Shown: positions 37,501 through 49,565 of the stretch, one piece after another
Layout of the letters: the number at the start of each line of letters is the position of its first letter
Position numbering within the stretch: the stretch's first letter is position 1
NCBI GenBank assembly: GCA_013397115.1
Contig: VWZW01002764.1
Span: 1,059,020-1,123,019 of the forward strand
Direction of reading: 5' to 3'
Length of the DNA stretch: 64,000 nt
DNA from: Edolisoma coerulescens
Lineage: Eukaryota > Chordata > Aves > Passeriformes > Campephagidae
Translations under genes and position numbers: made by a program
Notes under the pieces: model-generated
Told to the model about the DNA's origin: nothing
Database searches by the model: none
Seen by the model: the letters and a program-made list of their open reading frames with translations, nothing else

Positions 37501-38982
37501 CTCCCCCCACCCCCAGCATTTTTTTCCTCTCTCCCCATCTCCTAACAACCTGGTTCTGGCACAATTCCCTTCCCCTTTAACCCTCCTGAGCTAAAAATAA
37601 TATCCTCTTGGAACTAGCCAAAAAAAAAAGAGGGGGAGGGGGAAAATAAAGGAGCGAGCAAGCACTGAACCAGAGGTGTTTAATTAGCAGGAGTGAACTG
37701 GAGATGGGTTCAGCAATCATTTCACAGCAGCCTCTCTAGGGACAGACCAAATACACTGAGAGACAAACCCAGCTCCCAGGTCCCAGAGGAAGCAAGGTGG
37801 TTGCTCACAAGGCACCTTAAGCCTGTAACAACTGCAAGGTGCAGCCCTCATGTGCCTGGATTAAAACAAGAAAAAGATCTCGTGGGGAGTGCAAGGACGC
37901 CATAAACAAGCGGCCTTAGGTAAATGTTTCAGTCTGGCCAGTTGCTCGGTGCACTGCTGTTCTTCCACAGTTAAATTTCAGCTTTCCATGTAATTGCTCA
38001 GAGGAAGGAGACACCGGGCACAGGAGGGATGGACAGAGCATGGTGGGGGCAGAGGTGATGCCCACACAGTCACAGAGCTGTCAGCTGGCTGAAGCTGAGA
38101 CCTCAAGCAAGCATTTGCCTCGAGAGGATCAAGCACCGTGATCACACCTTTAAAGCACATTAAAACCCTCAGATGGGAAGCATTAAAAACGAGTAGCCAA
38201 GCGTTTTCAGGCAGTGGCTGTGTGTGTGCCCAGGCCCAAAGGCACCAGCCTCTGATCCTGCCATCCATGCAGTCCTCACAGGGAAAACCCTGGAGCGGCC
38301 CCATGGCCAGCAGAGCAGGGCACAGGCCGTGTGGGGAGGGAGAGCTCTACCATGTCCAGGTACCCTGCACCTGCAGTGCTGCAGCTGCAACCATGCCCTG
38401 ACCTTTCCCAGAACCTTCATTTTCCTTGCTGCAATCAGGTTTCACGAGGATTACAGGAAAACTAAGGAAATTTCTCTTGCTTAATCAAGCACCTATGACA
38501 TAACTGTGACACACAAGTAGCTCTAGCAGTATGTTTGTGTGTGGATGGTGTAACTACATTAAAGAGGTTTTGCTCAAGTAGTTTGTGCTGTAGCATTTTC
38601 CTTGGTTCTCAAGTGTTGCATCAGCTTTGGGCACCTGCCACTGCTCCTGCTGGAGTGCCCTGCGGGCACACAGCTCCGTGCTGCTGGGCCATGGTGAAGG
38701 AAAAGCTGCTCTACTCCAAGGATTGAAATTTGAGATTCTCTGTTTGGACGAAGCTCAGAAACCTCTCTCTATCTCAGCAGCTGGATTTAGTCTGAATTCT
38801 CTCCTAGGATTCTCTCCCTGCTACAGAGAGAATTTCTAATCCCACCTGGGATTAGATTTGTAGGCCAAGGCATCACAACATCAATATTGATTTTAAACCT
38901 AGGGAGAGCAATAGAAGCCACAGGAAAGAGAACAGGATAATGCATTGATCTATCGCCTTTTCAAGGCAGGAGCACATCTGGA

Positions 38983-39082
38983 AATATATATATATCTATA
39001 TGTGTTGGTATTTATAGAGAAATATATCTATATTTAATACAAATAATACATAATATATTGTGTGTTATATATAATATATAAC
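38983..39082. repeat. AT-rich low-complexity tract
   Basis: Dominated by ata/tat words ('atatatatatatctatat', 'ttatatataatatataac'). Likely a decayed TA microsatellite. Confidence 0.85.
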
Positions 39083-39323
39083 TGGATTTATGCTTTCTTC
39101 ACCTCTGCTTCTGCCCAAGGCACACTGGACATGAGGTGAAATGACCAACTGACACCTGACCTAGGCAGTGAAGTTCTCCCAGTCCAGCCTGCGATCTGGA
39201 AACACATTTGCCAGCCTGAGCATATTACAGGTTACACCAGAATGACTGGGAATATGAACTCTATCTGGTTAAAGATGTTCATTTGCACCCCCAAATTGAA
39301 ACACTTTGATTTTGCAAATTTGC

Positions 39324-39357
39324 ATTCACATACACATATATACACACACAACCCCCC
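39324..39357. repeat. Short CA/TA-rich low-complexity run
   Basis: An interrupted (CA)n with TA units, ending in a C6 run. Confidence 0.6.
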
Positions 39358-42300
39358 TAAACTTTTGATGCCTTGTAAATTTGAATTGCCTTTTTCTGGT
39401 CAGCTGTATTTACCAGGCTGTATTTCCTGCCAGAACCATTAAGCATCAATCATTCTTTGTTTCATTAGTGCTGAAATGACTTTCTAATTGACTTTATAAT
39501 TGTAGTTAAAAGCAACTTTAGCACAAGCTCAAAGAAGTCCTGTCTGTGTCCTGCCTTTCATCTGCTGTCACTGGAACTCAGTGAAGATGCCTTCAGTGGA
39601 ATGGTATCAGACAAATCACTTGTTCATAGGATATTGCTTTATCTTGTGTTTAGTTTGATTTTACTTTTTTATTCCAGGGTCTGATAATGACTTGATGTTT
39701 CTGCATTATGGGATATCTGTCTGATTATTATCTAGCCAGGAGCTAAAACATCACACAGCGACTCAAGAAATACACCACGAGCAGCAGAGCTTCCAAAATG
39801 TTCTTGACACTTTCAAAGCCCTGGTAACACTTTTTAAATGGCCTCTTGTTTTCAATCATTGTGCAAAGGCAAATTTTTTTCTCTAATTAAATCTTATGTG
39901 CTCTCCCCCTGTCCCGATTCTTTGGTGTGCCCTTGGTGCGAAGGCCCTGAGGCTCAGCAGGGCAGGGGCAGGCTCAGGAGGAGAGGCACGGAGTGTGTTC
40001 AAGCTGAGTAACAGCCACCAGCTCCTCCCATCACCCAGCTGGGGCAGGTGGAACGCCCAGGGAGCCCTGGCTGCACAGAGGGGCAGGAAAGGGAAGCACG
40101 AGGGAATGCTGCTTCCCCCCAGCTAAAGATAGAAGGCAGAGTTCTCCTCTGCTTTTGGCTCAGGAACAGGAGGGGCATTTCCCCAGCTACTTCCCCTTAT
40201 GTTGGCCCTACCAACATGGAAGGCAGCAGGCTACAAAACCACAGAGGAAACAAATCTGCAATGAGAACAGCCATGCTGCTAAAAATTCTGGAGGGAAGCA
40301 GTTTTGGCCAGGAGGCAACGCCTGGGGTGATGGGGGCCAGAGCTGATTTATTAAAAACCATGCCCAGGCCTTATGGGGCTGTTTTGTGGAGACTTCAGCT
40401 GCCAGTAATGAATCCTTTAAAAGGTTCCACGTCTCCATCACTGCCCTGGAGAGACCAGCATCCAGGGGACTGTTAACCCCAGCTAATCTCTAGTACTCAG
40501 AAAAGTCCCCTCACTGAGGTCATTGTTGCTATTACGAGATTATAGTAAAATAAATACACTTGATTGGTTTAAATGTGTGACATTCTCAGCTAGTGTTGAT
40601 AAAAATTTCACTGTGCTCAGGCCAGCTGCCATTCCCAAGTCGTTATCTTGCCTTTCCAAAAACTCCTGTTGAACACTGGAGCAGAAATTAGTCTGGGTGA
40701 TAGCATCAAAGACATCACCTTCTAACAGCATTATTGCCTAATTTGTGGTGGATGGGTTAGATCTCAAGAACTGCAATGCTGCAGGAGCAGCACTTCTAGA
40801 GCCAAGTTCTCCATGTACTTGAAAGAGCTTCTCCTGATGTTCTCCAGGATGAGAGAAAGCTCAGATCCTGGCACACACAGTCCCTGCTCCCCTCCTGTAG
40901 AGCAGCTCATGCTTCCCAGCTCTGCAAGCTGAGCTGTCCACCACAGGCTGTTCTCTGAAGCCCCTCACAGCTGCAGGCAATAACCAGCTTTGTGCCCAGG
41001 CCAAGGGATGCTTTTGCTTTCATTTGTCCCGTCAGCACCATCACAGTCCTGTGCTTGTGGGAATCCTTCCATCCAGCTGTGCCTGGTGCAGCCGCTCAGA
41101 GCAGCTCCACTGCAGAGCAGAGGGGGCTCAAGGGGAGGCAGAAAGGAGGGGCAGCCCAGCGTGTCCCTGTCCCACTGCACTCAGGCACGAGGGACAGCTT
41201 CCTACCTACCATTGCCACTGAGCCTGAGAGGGGGCCCGAAAATGTTTGGCTGCTGACTTTGAGAGAAGCGCCTTTGCCCTGGTAACTGCTGTGATAAGGT
41301 ATATGTGCCTGCCAAAATGAACAGCAGCTAGATTTTGTCTTAAAATGAGTCTCAAAAGAAAGCAGGGGCAAAAGTAAGGTGAGGGGATGAGGGTTGGAGC
41401 AATAAAAAGAAAGCAAGGCCTTTTCCCTCAGTAAAAATTTGCTGATTTTTAGGCAATTCCATTTATCATTGTGTGGTGTCTCCTGATTCTGATCAGCTGC
41501 CTGAGGATCCCACCTTGCACTCTTAATTAGATATAACCACTGCAATTATTAGTGGTGTGCTGGGGTTAGTCTGGGGCTCAGCTGGACACCTTTTTATGTC
41601 CTATTTTAGTGCCCAGGCTTGGTGACCTTTGCTGTCTGAGGCTGTTGACCTGGCTGCTGAATGTTTTGCTTGTGAGCATGAACCCCAAAAGTGCAGACCA
41701 GAGCAAAGGGGTTGGATAAACAATCTGATTTCTACTCAGAGTAGCAGAGCTGACTGGTCAGCATGCAAGTGAATCAAAGCCCTTCACACTGCTGGCTGTG
41801 CCCTCTGCCAGCCCCTGTGCTGGTGATAGGCTCAGGCACTACCTCAATTCTCTGAGTAGCTTAAAAAGGGGTTTTCTGCAAAGGGCTAATCCTGCCTGCC
41901 TGACTTACACAGCCGAGGTGCAGTGTTTGAAAGCAATTTTTGGTTATGATACAAAATTATTCCACTCCAAACAAAAAAAATAATTCCCTGGCAGGAGTCT
42001 GTCTTTGAGATCCATCCTTGTGTAGATCTCCTAGTTCGGTGGATTTAAGGGTGAAAGGAATGACACAAATTATCTGATAACTGACTGATAGGCTAGTCTG
42101 GAGCTGCTCAGGTGGTTTTTTAAGAGCAAGCTTTGCCAGAGGTCAGCATGGAGAGCAGGTGGCCTGGCCCCTTGACTTTCCAGGACAGGACTTGATGCCA
42201 CTGTGGACTCAGAGCAGGAGCAGAAGCTCTCCTGTCACGTCATCCCTTTGGCTTTTCTGAATTGCTTTTGAATATACTGGAAATTTGAACAGTGCCAGCT

Positions 42301-42799
42301 GCAGTGGTTTTATTAGATACTTCCTGGAATTTGAAATTAATGTGAAGTCTTAAGTTCCTAAAAGTCAGGAGAGTCTAGATTTTCTCTGCCTCTTTCATCA
42401 AATCAGACAAAAAATTGGATCGAAATATATCATGAGCCTCCTATCTTGAATGAACTCAAATGAACTAAAACTTATTGTATAAAAATCTTGGGTACATCAA
42501 TTTATTGATAATCTTGGCAAAGCCTAATTTTGGATAGTTTAATCTGAATTTTCAGCTTACATGGACCTCTGATACCTACAGGTTTGATTCCATGACTTCA
42601 GGAAAGCACAACAGATAAAAAAAATGGGGGAAAAATAGTCTCCCACGCTCTGATGAGCTGAGCAGAAGCAGAACTGACTGTGTGCTGTGGTCTCATTGAC
42701 ATCTGTGAGCATTCAGGTGGACCCAGGGATTGATCTCTACTCACTTCAGTGCAGGGCTGAGCCCAAGACAGACACTCCTATAACTGGCTGGGGCTGCCT

Positions 42800-43080
42800 C
42801 TCATCGCCTGTCACCACGAAAAACACAATGTGCATTCCAGATCAATGTAATACATAAAGCTGCAGCTTGATTTATGCAAATGCATTCGATTTTATGCAAA
42901 TGTACAACTGACCTTTCTGTGGTTGAAGTAGGTTGGCAGGTACAGGCGTTCGAGCTCGAGTGCAGAAAAAATGAAAAGGTGTCTGCATTATGCAATGGAG
43001 TTTTCTTCAGAGAACAAATATCTCTGGTTACCTACAGCAAAGGCTACGTGATGGAATATTTTGTGAACATTTCTTGAAGC
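42800..43080. other. Candidate regulatory block with tandem octamer (POU) sites
   Basis: Two identical 12-mers, tttatgcaaatg, lie at 42871-42882 and 42891-42902, exactly 20 nt apart. Each contains the octamer ATGCAAAT bound by POU/OCT proteins. The first runs into atgcaaatgcat (42874-42885), one base from the palindromic MORE element ATGCATATGCAT. A perfect 12-bp palindrome aagctgcagctt (42857-42868) sits upstream and a perfect 10-bp palindrome tcgagctcga (42950-42959) downstream. 'gcattatgcaatg' resembles a C/EBP site. A plus frame of 67 codons (42874-43077) crosses it but has no known features. Confidence 0.4.
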
Positions 43081-44989
43081 GAAATCTCCAAATCCTTGCA
43101 GAGAAAAGCTGCTTGGACTTTTCAATAGAAGTTTATTTTCAGCCGAAATAAGATGTCGCAGCTGAAGGAAAATGCATTTGAAAAGAATCAGGTTTTAGAC
43201 AGAAAAAGGCAGCAGGGGAAAGACAAATCTGAAAAATGTTCAGTGATGTTTTTTTGGTTTGAATTTCAGGAAAAGGCTTTTTTCAGTAAGCTGGTTATTT
43301 ATTGAAAGTCATCTTCAAAAACACATTTACTTCCAGTGTCACTTGTAGTTTTCTTTAAAACACTTGCAATCCTCTCTCCCCTTCTCTAAATTTTCTGTGA
43401 AGAAAACCAACAGTATATATTTTGATTAGGAGGAAACACGATTGAACCCAACAGCTGTTGGGAGTTCATATGAATGTTCAGAAACATTATTTTAGAAGAA
43501 TCTGATGAATTCTGCTTTCTCAGCAGCACTGATTTTTTCTGAGCTGATATATCCCTCTCCTATGTTGATAGTAACTGATCCTGAATTTTACTACACATTT
43601 TCAAAGTATTGCTTGTGTAATAACAGCACAGCTTCTCTGTTAGCCATCACAGAATTCAGGCAGCTAAAACCCCTACACAGCTTTAAAAATATACCCTTGC
43701 TAAGTACACAGTCAGGAAACAAAAAAAAAACAACATGAAAAAAGAGGAAGGGAAAAAGGCAGCCTTATGCCCGGAGCTCTGGAGTACAATCTTGGGACGG
43801 CTGACCCCTGGGAAGGACAAATATACATCAGGGGGCAGAAGAAAACCAGCATGGAAATAGGAGGCAAAACAGCATTTCAATCGTCTTTTCTGTATAAATT
43901 AAAGGCTAAAAGTGGATTTAATCAGGGTTTTTTTTATATTTTATATTTGGAGAAGAACTGAGCCAGGCTTAACTCTAGATTGGAGCTGGCCTAGGAATGG
44001 AGAGGTGCCATCAGAGCTGGACTCAGAGTCCTGCTAGGGTGGGATCAGCCCTTCATCAAGGTCAATCTGACACATGGCAGAGCCAGTCCCTCCTCCATCA
44101 ATGAGTACTGGAGCTGGTTGCTCCTCAGCCTACACTCCCCAAGACTTGGTCAATGATACAGAGGTTGTCTGGAAGCTGGACTCAAATTTAAATCACAGCT
44201 TGGCAACGCACAGATAAAATGTCAGTTATAGTAGTGACCTGGAATGTCAATAACATCATAGAAATATCTTAAGTCCTACAAATCAGAGGCAATCAAAGAT
44301 TTGGTCGTGTTGGGCACAGCTGAACTGGTTGTTCAGAGGGGAACTGGGCTCACTTTAGGACTAAGGTGGACATCAAAGGAAAGAAAATCTGCAAGTCTAA
44401 TGTGTGACATGAGCTGGAAACCAGGCCCATGAGATATTTGGGCATTTAACTCCTAATTGGCAGCCTAGGAGATGATTTTAGAGCCTGAATTCTCCCCTAG
44501 ATCAGAGTCTTGGTAACCAGTGACAAAGAGAGACCCCTAATAAAAATAGAGATGACTTGGTAGTGTGTCTCTCCTTGTGTGTGTCCAGGTTTTAGCTGCT
44601 CCCTTTGCTCCTGCACGCTGAGCGTGCCACGAGGTGCTCTGGGGTTGCCCCACTGGCTCCGGGCTGTGATGGGACCTGTGCTGATGGGCAGGAGGAGCCC
44701 TGGGCAGGAGCTGACCTTCCCGCTCTGTGTTCAAACCCAGGGCAGTGTGTTTTGCAAAGCTTCAAAGTGCCACTTAACGGGACTTTCATTTTCCTTCCAG
44801 CTGAAGGGAAAGTGTTGTTAAACTCCCAGGCTGGCAAGCCGGAGTTTACACAGATGGAACAGTTAGTGCAGACCACAGAACAAATACCAGCGACCAACCA
44901 GTTTCACACTTCTAAAGAAAGAAAGAAAGGAATGGCAGAGGCAGGCCAAAGCAAACAGGCCTTGGAAAACTCGAGCCCGCTGGTTGGAA
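43081..44989. other. Non-coding stretch
   Basis: No gene is seen. 43825-43838 (acatcagggggcag) is a weak CTCF-like match. An acceptor-like 'cattttccttccag' ends at 44800, after which a plus frame stays open to 45078, but the frame has no recognised domain. Confidence 0.45.
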
Positions 44990-45240
44990 TTTTCAGCTGT
45001 TACTTTTCTTTTCACATTCAGGCTCTTTTGGAGATCTCTCGATTCAGCAAAGCAGCGAGCGCTTTTGCATTCATATGAAATGATTTAAAGCTCCGTGAGG
45101 AGTGCTGTGCTCAGTCCCAACAACCACAAAACATACATTGTTTGAAATTTTATAAATGCGGTTTTCACTGAGAGCCACATTTTAAATAAAAATCTACATT
45201 TTCTTTCCAGCAAATAATACGTTGTTGAATATCCCACATC
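44990..45240. other. Candidate conserved non-coding block
   Basis: Repeat-free sequence with CpG-containing words kept in an AT-rich background ('gatctctcgattcagc', 'cagcgagcgcttttgc', 'aaatgcggttttcac', 'taatacgttgttg'). 'gcattcatatgaaatg' and 'cattttaaataaaaatc' are POU or homeodomain-like. The call is by texture only. Confidence 0.22.
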
Positions 45241-46261
45241 TTGCCTAGCTGTGGCAGCAGGGTGTGCCTCTCTCTGCTTTTTTTTTAACATTTTTAAACC
45301 TGAGGACAAGTCCTTTGCCCCCAGAAGAGCCCTGAGTCCCCTTCCTTAACCTGGGCTGTCATCTGTCCCAGTCCCCTCTGGTGATGCTGCCCAGCTGAGG
45401 AGGGCTGGGTGCCCCAGGGGCTCATCCACGCTGCCCTGTAATCAGTCAGAAAGGTCATTGCTGAGTATTGCTGGCCAAAACCTCTGCAACACCCTGCACT
45501 GCTGCTGCCGGGCCTCAGAGCAAAGGATCAGGGCAGGAATTAATCCAGGTCTCTCCCATGGCAATGGAAGCATAACCTCTGGGCCAACCCCAGAGGATTT
45601 TATTTTATTAAGACACCAGGGTCATGCCTCCCTTCATTCAGCCAGCCTTTCATTCCCATCCTCCAGTAACAAAGGAATTGCTAAAGAATTAAAAAAAGCT
45701 ATCTCCTGTGAATACACAGGCAGAGCCACTAGTGAAGCTCCACTTGGCACCTGAGACCTGCTGGGTTAAATTGTTAGGAGTGGGAAAATCAGTTTAGATC
45801 AAATTATCCTCTTCAATTCCCAGAGACCGGCATTCAAATGCAAACCTCACTCTGAAATGGAAACTCTTCCTGCTGTGTAAACTGTGGCTTGTGCTGACAA
45901 CACCGAGGCAAGTTCTGCTCCTGCTGAAGCAGATGTTGGCTGGAGTGACTTCAGATCGCTCCATCAGCTGGCTGGGTGTCTGCGGGGCCCTTCTCTCACT
46001 TGGGGTTTGGAGTTGTGGAGCTCAAGCAACATCTTGCTCTGAACTGTTTCATTCAGTACCTGTTTCTACCTGGTTTTATTTCCGTGTGTCAGAGGTCTGT
46101 GTTTTCATCCTTGCTGTATTAGCAATAGCTTCCTACCCCACCATGCACAGTAAGACTATCCAGTTCCTCATGTTGCTGACACCAGATTTTGCTAAATCAG
46201 TCCAGACTTGATGCAAAATCCCAGCTTCATTTAGTGTAGAGAACTCCCTGTTTATCCCAGC
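45241..46261. other. Non-coding stretch
   Basis: No gene is recognised. Mixed composition; the longest frame is 106 codons (45891-46211, plus) and ends just before the CR1 relic. Confidence 0.45.
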
Positions 46262-46354
46262 TAAGGCAAGAGTGGATAAAGCCCTCAATAACCTGGTCTG
46301 ATCTAACAGGCCCTTCTGAGGTCCTCTCAAACCTGAATTATCCAATCATTCTAA
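46262..46354 (+). mobile_element. CR1 LINE 3' end, older and internally deleted
   Basis: 'agtggataaagccctcaata', 'acctggtctgatctaacagg', 'ccttctgaggtcctctcaa' and 'acctgaattatcc' with 'aatcattcta' follow the CR1 tail of the type 'caacctggtctaactgataggccc ... cctgaggtcccttccaacctgaattattctatga'. The usual stretch between 'aggccc' and 'ctgaggtcc' is shortened. Diverged. Confidence 0.75.
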
Positions 46355-46694
46355 GGCAGGCACCTCTCTTGTAAAGCTGGAGTAGGTTTTCCTGGGACAA
46401 GGAGCTGAAGGGACTTGCAGGTTCCCAGAACGAGTAGAGCCTCTCCAACACGGCGAGCAAGCGGTTGCACAGACAGCTACATCCATGTCCCATCCATCTT
46501 CTCCCTGGCAAGGTGTTACCTGTTCAGAGATGGGATCATGAATCAACCCCAGTGCAATGCAAAACCCTTCTCTGGTGAAACCACTGCAGCACTGGTGCAC
46601 CACCAGGATCATTGCAACAACTCAGTATTATTTATAATGTTATTTTTTGAACTAATATTCGTGTTTATACAATTATACGAAACCAGACCCATTG

Positions 46695-46772
46695 ACTGTC
46701 CCTGCTTATTGAGGGAGGTTGGACGAGATGACCTTTAAAGGTCCCTTCCAACCCAAAATATTCTACAATCCC
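46695..46772 (+). mobile_element. CR1 LINE 3' terminus
   Basis: 'gagggaggttggacgagatg', 'acctttaaaggtcccttcca' and 'acccaaaatattctacaat' are the terminal 60-75 nt of CR1. The sequence upstream of 46695 is AT-rich and not CR1, so this copy is extremely 5'-truncated. Confidence 0.85.
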
Positions 46773-48068
46773 TCAATTCACAGTATTTTTCCTTTATTTC
46801 AGTGCCAAATGTGAGCAAGGAAGATAGCATCTGTAAAACGGGGGGGAAATAGATTGCAATCTTCCTCAATTCTCTGCAGTTCCTGCTCATGGGAACCAGT
46901 CCCTCCCTTTCAAACAACCTTTGCTGACAGGATCCTGGGATGATCCATGGCAGGATGCACCAGAGGACCACGGCAGCCAGTGCAACGTGACGCATTTACT
47001 GCACTACAACGTCCTGTAGCTCAGTGCTAATGACGTCTGGGTACTGAAATAACCTCCACAGGGAGCAGCGCTGCAACACCTGCTTCTTCTGCTGGATAAC
47101 TCAGCCTTCAGCTCCTTGCTGCAATGGGAAATAAAAAAAAAAGGACCTTCTCAGAGAGGCTGCTGAAGTGGAATGTCACATTAGGGCATGCTTGTTAATA
47201 ACAAACCATTACAAGGTTGCCAAGTGTTCAAAAAGATGCTCCCAGGATTGCTGGTATTGGAATATTTTATGTAACATTGAATTATCAGAGGTTCAGATTA
47301 CATGCAGTAATACAAATAGAAAAAGCAAGAGAACCTTTCGTTAAGTGGTGCTCAGTTATCATTAATCACATATTTATTATAGGATAACATACCATAATAA
47401 GGTTTGGAACACAGATCTGGTGGTTGAAGTGTCTCTGACATGGAGTGGAGCTAACGAGGACTGAGGGTCAAGTTCTGCCCTCGGTTAAATCAGCAAAATG
47501 GTCGATTGTGTTGGTGCAGTCATAAACTGGAACAAAAGGCCACTTCTCAGCATTCCCATTCCAACAACGGGCAAAAACCTTGCCCAAGGTAGGATCAGCT
47601 ACTTTTTGCAAGGTATTTATGGTTTGATAGGGGATTACTGTGTCCAGAAAAGCCCACTGTCCAGCAGGGAAGTTTGGGTATCCTATTCCATGGAATTTGC
47701 GTTCCTCTGGGGTTTTTTTTTGCTGCTGGTACCCCTCCACAGGGCTGAATGTATCCAGGGAAGCTGCTGGGAACTTCAAAGTGTGATATCTCTGAGGGAT
47801 AATTTTCCTTCTGAATGTTTCCAGTGGGAATTTCTAACAAGTTGGCAGAGCAAATTGTGAGATCACCCTCTGCCTTCTGACGTGTGTTGCTAAGAAGCAA
47901 AATGAGTTAATACCTGAGCGAGATGAATACAAGATTTAGGTATTAGCACCTTTCTTCGGGCTGTCTTCAAACTGAGGCAGGCATAGATTATGTCATTCAC
48001 AGTCAAACAGTTTTCCAAAATGTTCCTCCTGTAAAAGACATACTTGATCTTTTACCTACTAGAAGAGA
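46773..48068. other. Non-coding stretch
   Basis: Overlapping frames of 101-120 codons on both strands at 47468-47900 have no known features. 'caagttctgccctcggtt' near 47469 weakly recalls the start of an old amniote repeat. Confidence 0.45.
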
Positions 48069-48120
48069 TTAATTTATTTATTTGTTTGTTTTTTTATTTA
48101 TTTATTTCCTTATTTTTTAT
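48069..48120. repeat. (TTTA)n-like T-rich low-complexity run
   Basis: Interrupted ttta/tttg units. The leucine, phenylalanine and isoleucine frame across it is spurious. Confidence 0.85.
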
Positions 48121-48455
48121 GAATATTTCTACTCTGGAGGATGAAAGAGCATTTGGAGACAGCGCAGATAAACAAATTTACTGTATTTATCCTAATTCAA
48201 ATCCTGTTCATATTCAATATAAGATACTGCCAGGAGGATTTTCTGCTGAAAATAAAGATGACTGTATGTAGCAATACATACATCTCCTTTGTATTTCAGT
48301 AAATATTATGATTTGTGGACAAATGGTTAATGGTCAAAGGGCCAGTGTTTACCCAGTCAGAAACTAATATCTGAGAGCCATTTATCTCTACAATGACACT
48401 GCCTGCATCCAGAAAGATTCCATGGTTTACTTTGTTTGAAAAAAATCAAGGCAAA

Positions 48456-48529
48456 ATATAGTATTAATGTAGTACTAATATAGTACTAATATAGTATTAA
48501 TATAGTATTAGTATAGTATTAATATAGTG
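48456..48529 (+). repeat. 11-bp tandem repeat (unit atatagtatta), about 6.7 copies
   Basis: Full copies start at 48456, 48467, 48478, 48489, 48500 and 48511, with a partial copy at 48522-48529. They differ by single substitutions (atg/ata/gta at the start, c/t in 'tacta/tatta'). The 11-bp period is close to one helical turn of DNA. Confidence 0.95.
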
Positions 48530-49565
48530 GGTACATTCTTGAAAAAATAGAAATATCTCCTCAGTCCAGAATTTTTCTTTGATCTCTCTTCTATTTATTG
48601 ATTTTATTGTTTTCATAAATAAAGTGTTTATATTTTGCTGCACATTTAAAAACACCCACTGAAATATGACCATTCCTTTTGTTTTCTTAAGTATGTAAAG
48701 TACTACTTCTAGGTCTCATTTTTCCTCAATGAATGTAATAAATGCCTTGAGAAATGTCCCCGTGGTTGTCAGAATGGATGTGAAAAGTTACAGGTGCCTT
48801 TTTTTCTGTATAGATTAAAGCCATTTGCAAATTTAATAATTTGTGGAGGAGATGATGATCCCTGTTTGCAGAAGAGAAAAAGTTTGCTCTTAGGTGCTTA
48901 TGTGTAATTCCTGCTGATTTTACCAAAGAAGTGGAAATTCTCTTGCTGCTGGTGTGTGTCCTTTGCAACGTCAACAGCTCTTTGGGGTTCTTCTCCCGCT
49001 GGTAAGGAAAGCACTGTATTTGCAGGGTGAGCAATCATCCTCAGAGATTCCCATGGGATACCCCTGTGGAGAGCTGGCTGTGGGAAATGATAGTTTACAG
49101 TTTGGTAGTGTGTCCTCTGTAGCCAGGGAAAGTGTTAGGGGACTGGGTTTACCTGCAGAGCGTACCCTGCACCTTGAGCTCAACTGGAACCTGGCAATAA
49201 CATCCCAGGCACTGCAGAATCAACCCAGGAGAGGCCTGGGCTTGGTGTAGACCCAAAGAAATACCCCCTATGGAACCCCTGCACAGTGACCATACACTCC
49301 AGAAAACACTGCAGGCACCAAACTGGAGCCATTGTTGTCTACAGAGGTCACCTTGGACACCCCAAGAACTTGAAACCATGAGCACAGCTGGCTGCTCTGA
49401 TAACCTGCCTGGCATTCTTGGTTCTGTGTTCACGTTTGCCTCAGGCTGCTTCCTCAGGAGCAGCTCATTTGGTGGGGCATTGTTCAAGGGATCCCAGGCA
49501 AAATCCAAATGAACAAGTCCTGACACAAGTTAGAGCATTTCCATGGCTACTCGTGGTGCTGCACC
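48530..49565. other. Non-coding stretch
   Basis: No gene is recognised. The minus frames (102 and 125 codons) overlap the CR1 edge or plain sequence. Confidence 0.45.

Larger units (their letters stand above)
37501..42799. other. Non-coding stretch
   Basis: No gene is seen in about 5.3 kb. It includes an AT dinucleotide-rich tract (38983-39082) and a CA/TA-rich run (39324-39357). The 39.9-41.3 kb part is GC-richer and yields overlapping frames up to 149 codons on both strands without domain content. Confidence 0.5.

Noticed and set aside
37619..37645. Purine run with two G5 blocks as a third G-quadruplex
   Set aside because: Only two long G runs are present, too few for a quadruplex.
42942..42962. 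'gcgttcgagctcgag' as a tRNA B box
   Set aside because: It does not fit GGTTCGANTCC and no A box or cloverleaf can be drawn.
47468..47900. Overlapping 101-120-codon frames on both strands, considered as a retroviral or LINE protein remnant
   Set aside because: No reverse-transcriptase, integrase or gag motif could be found in any frame.
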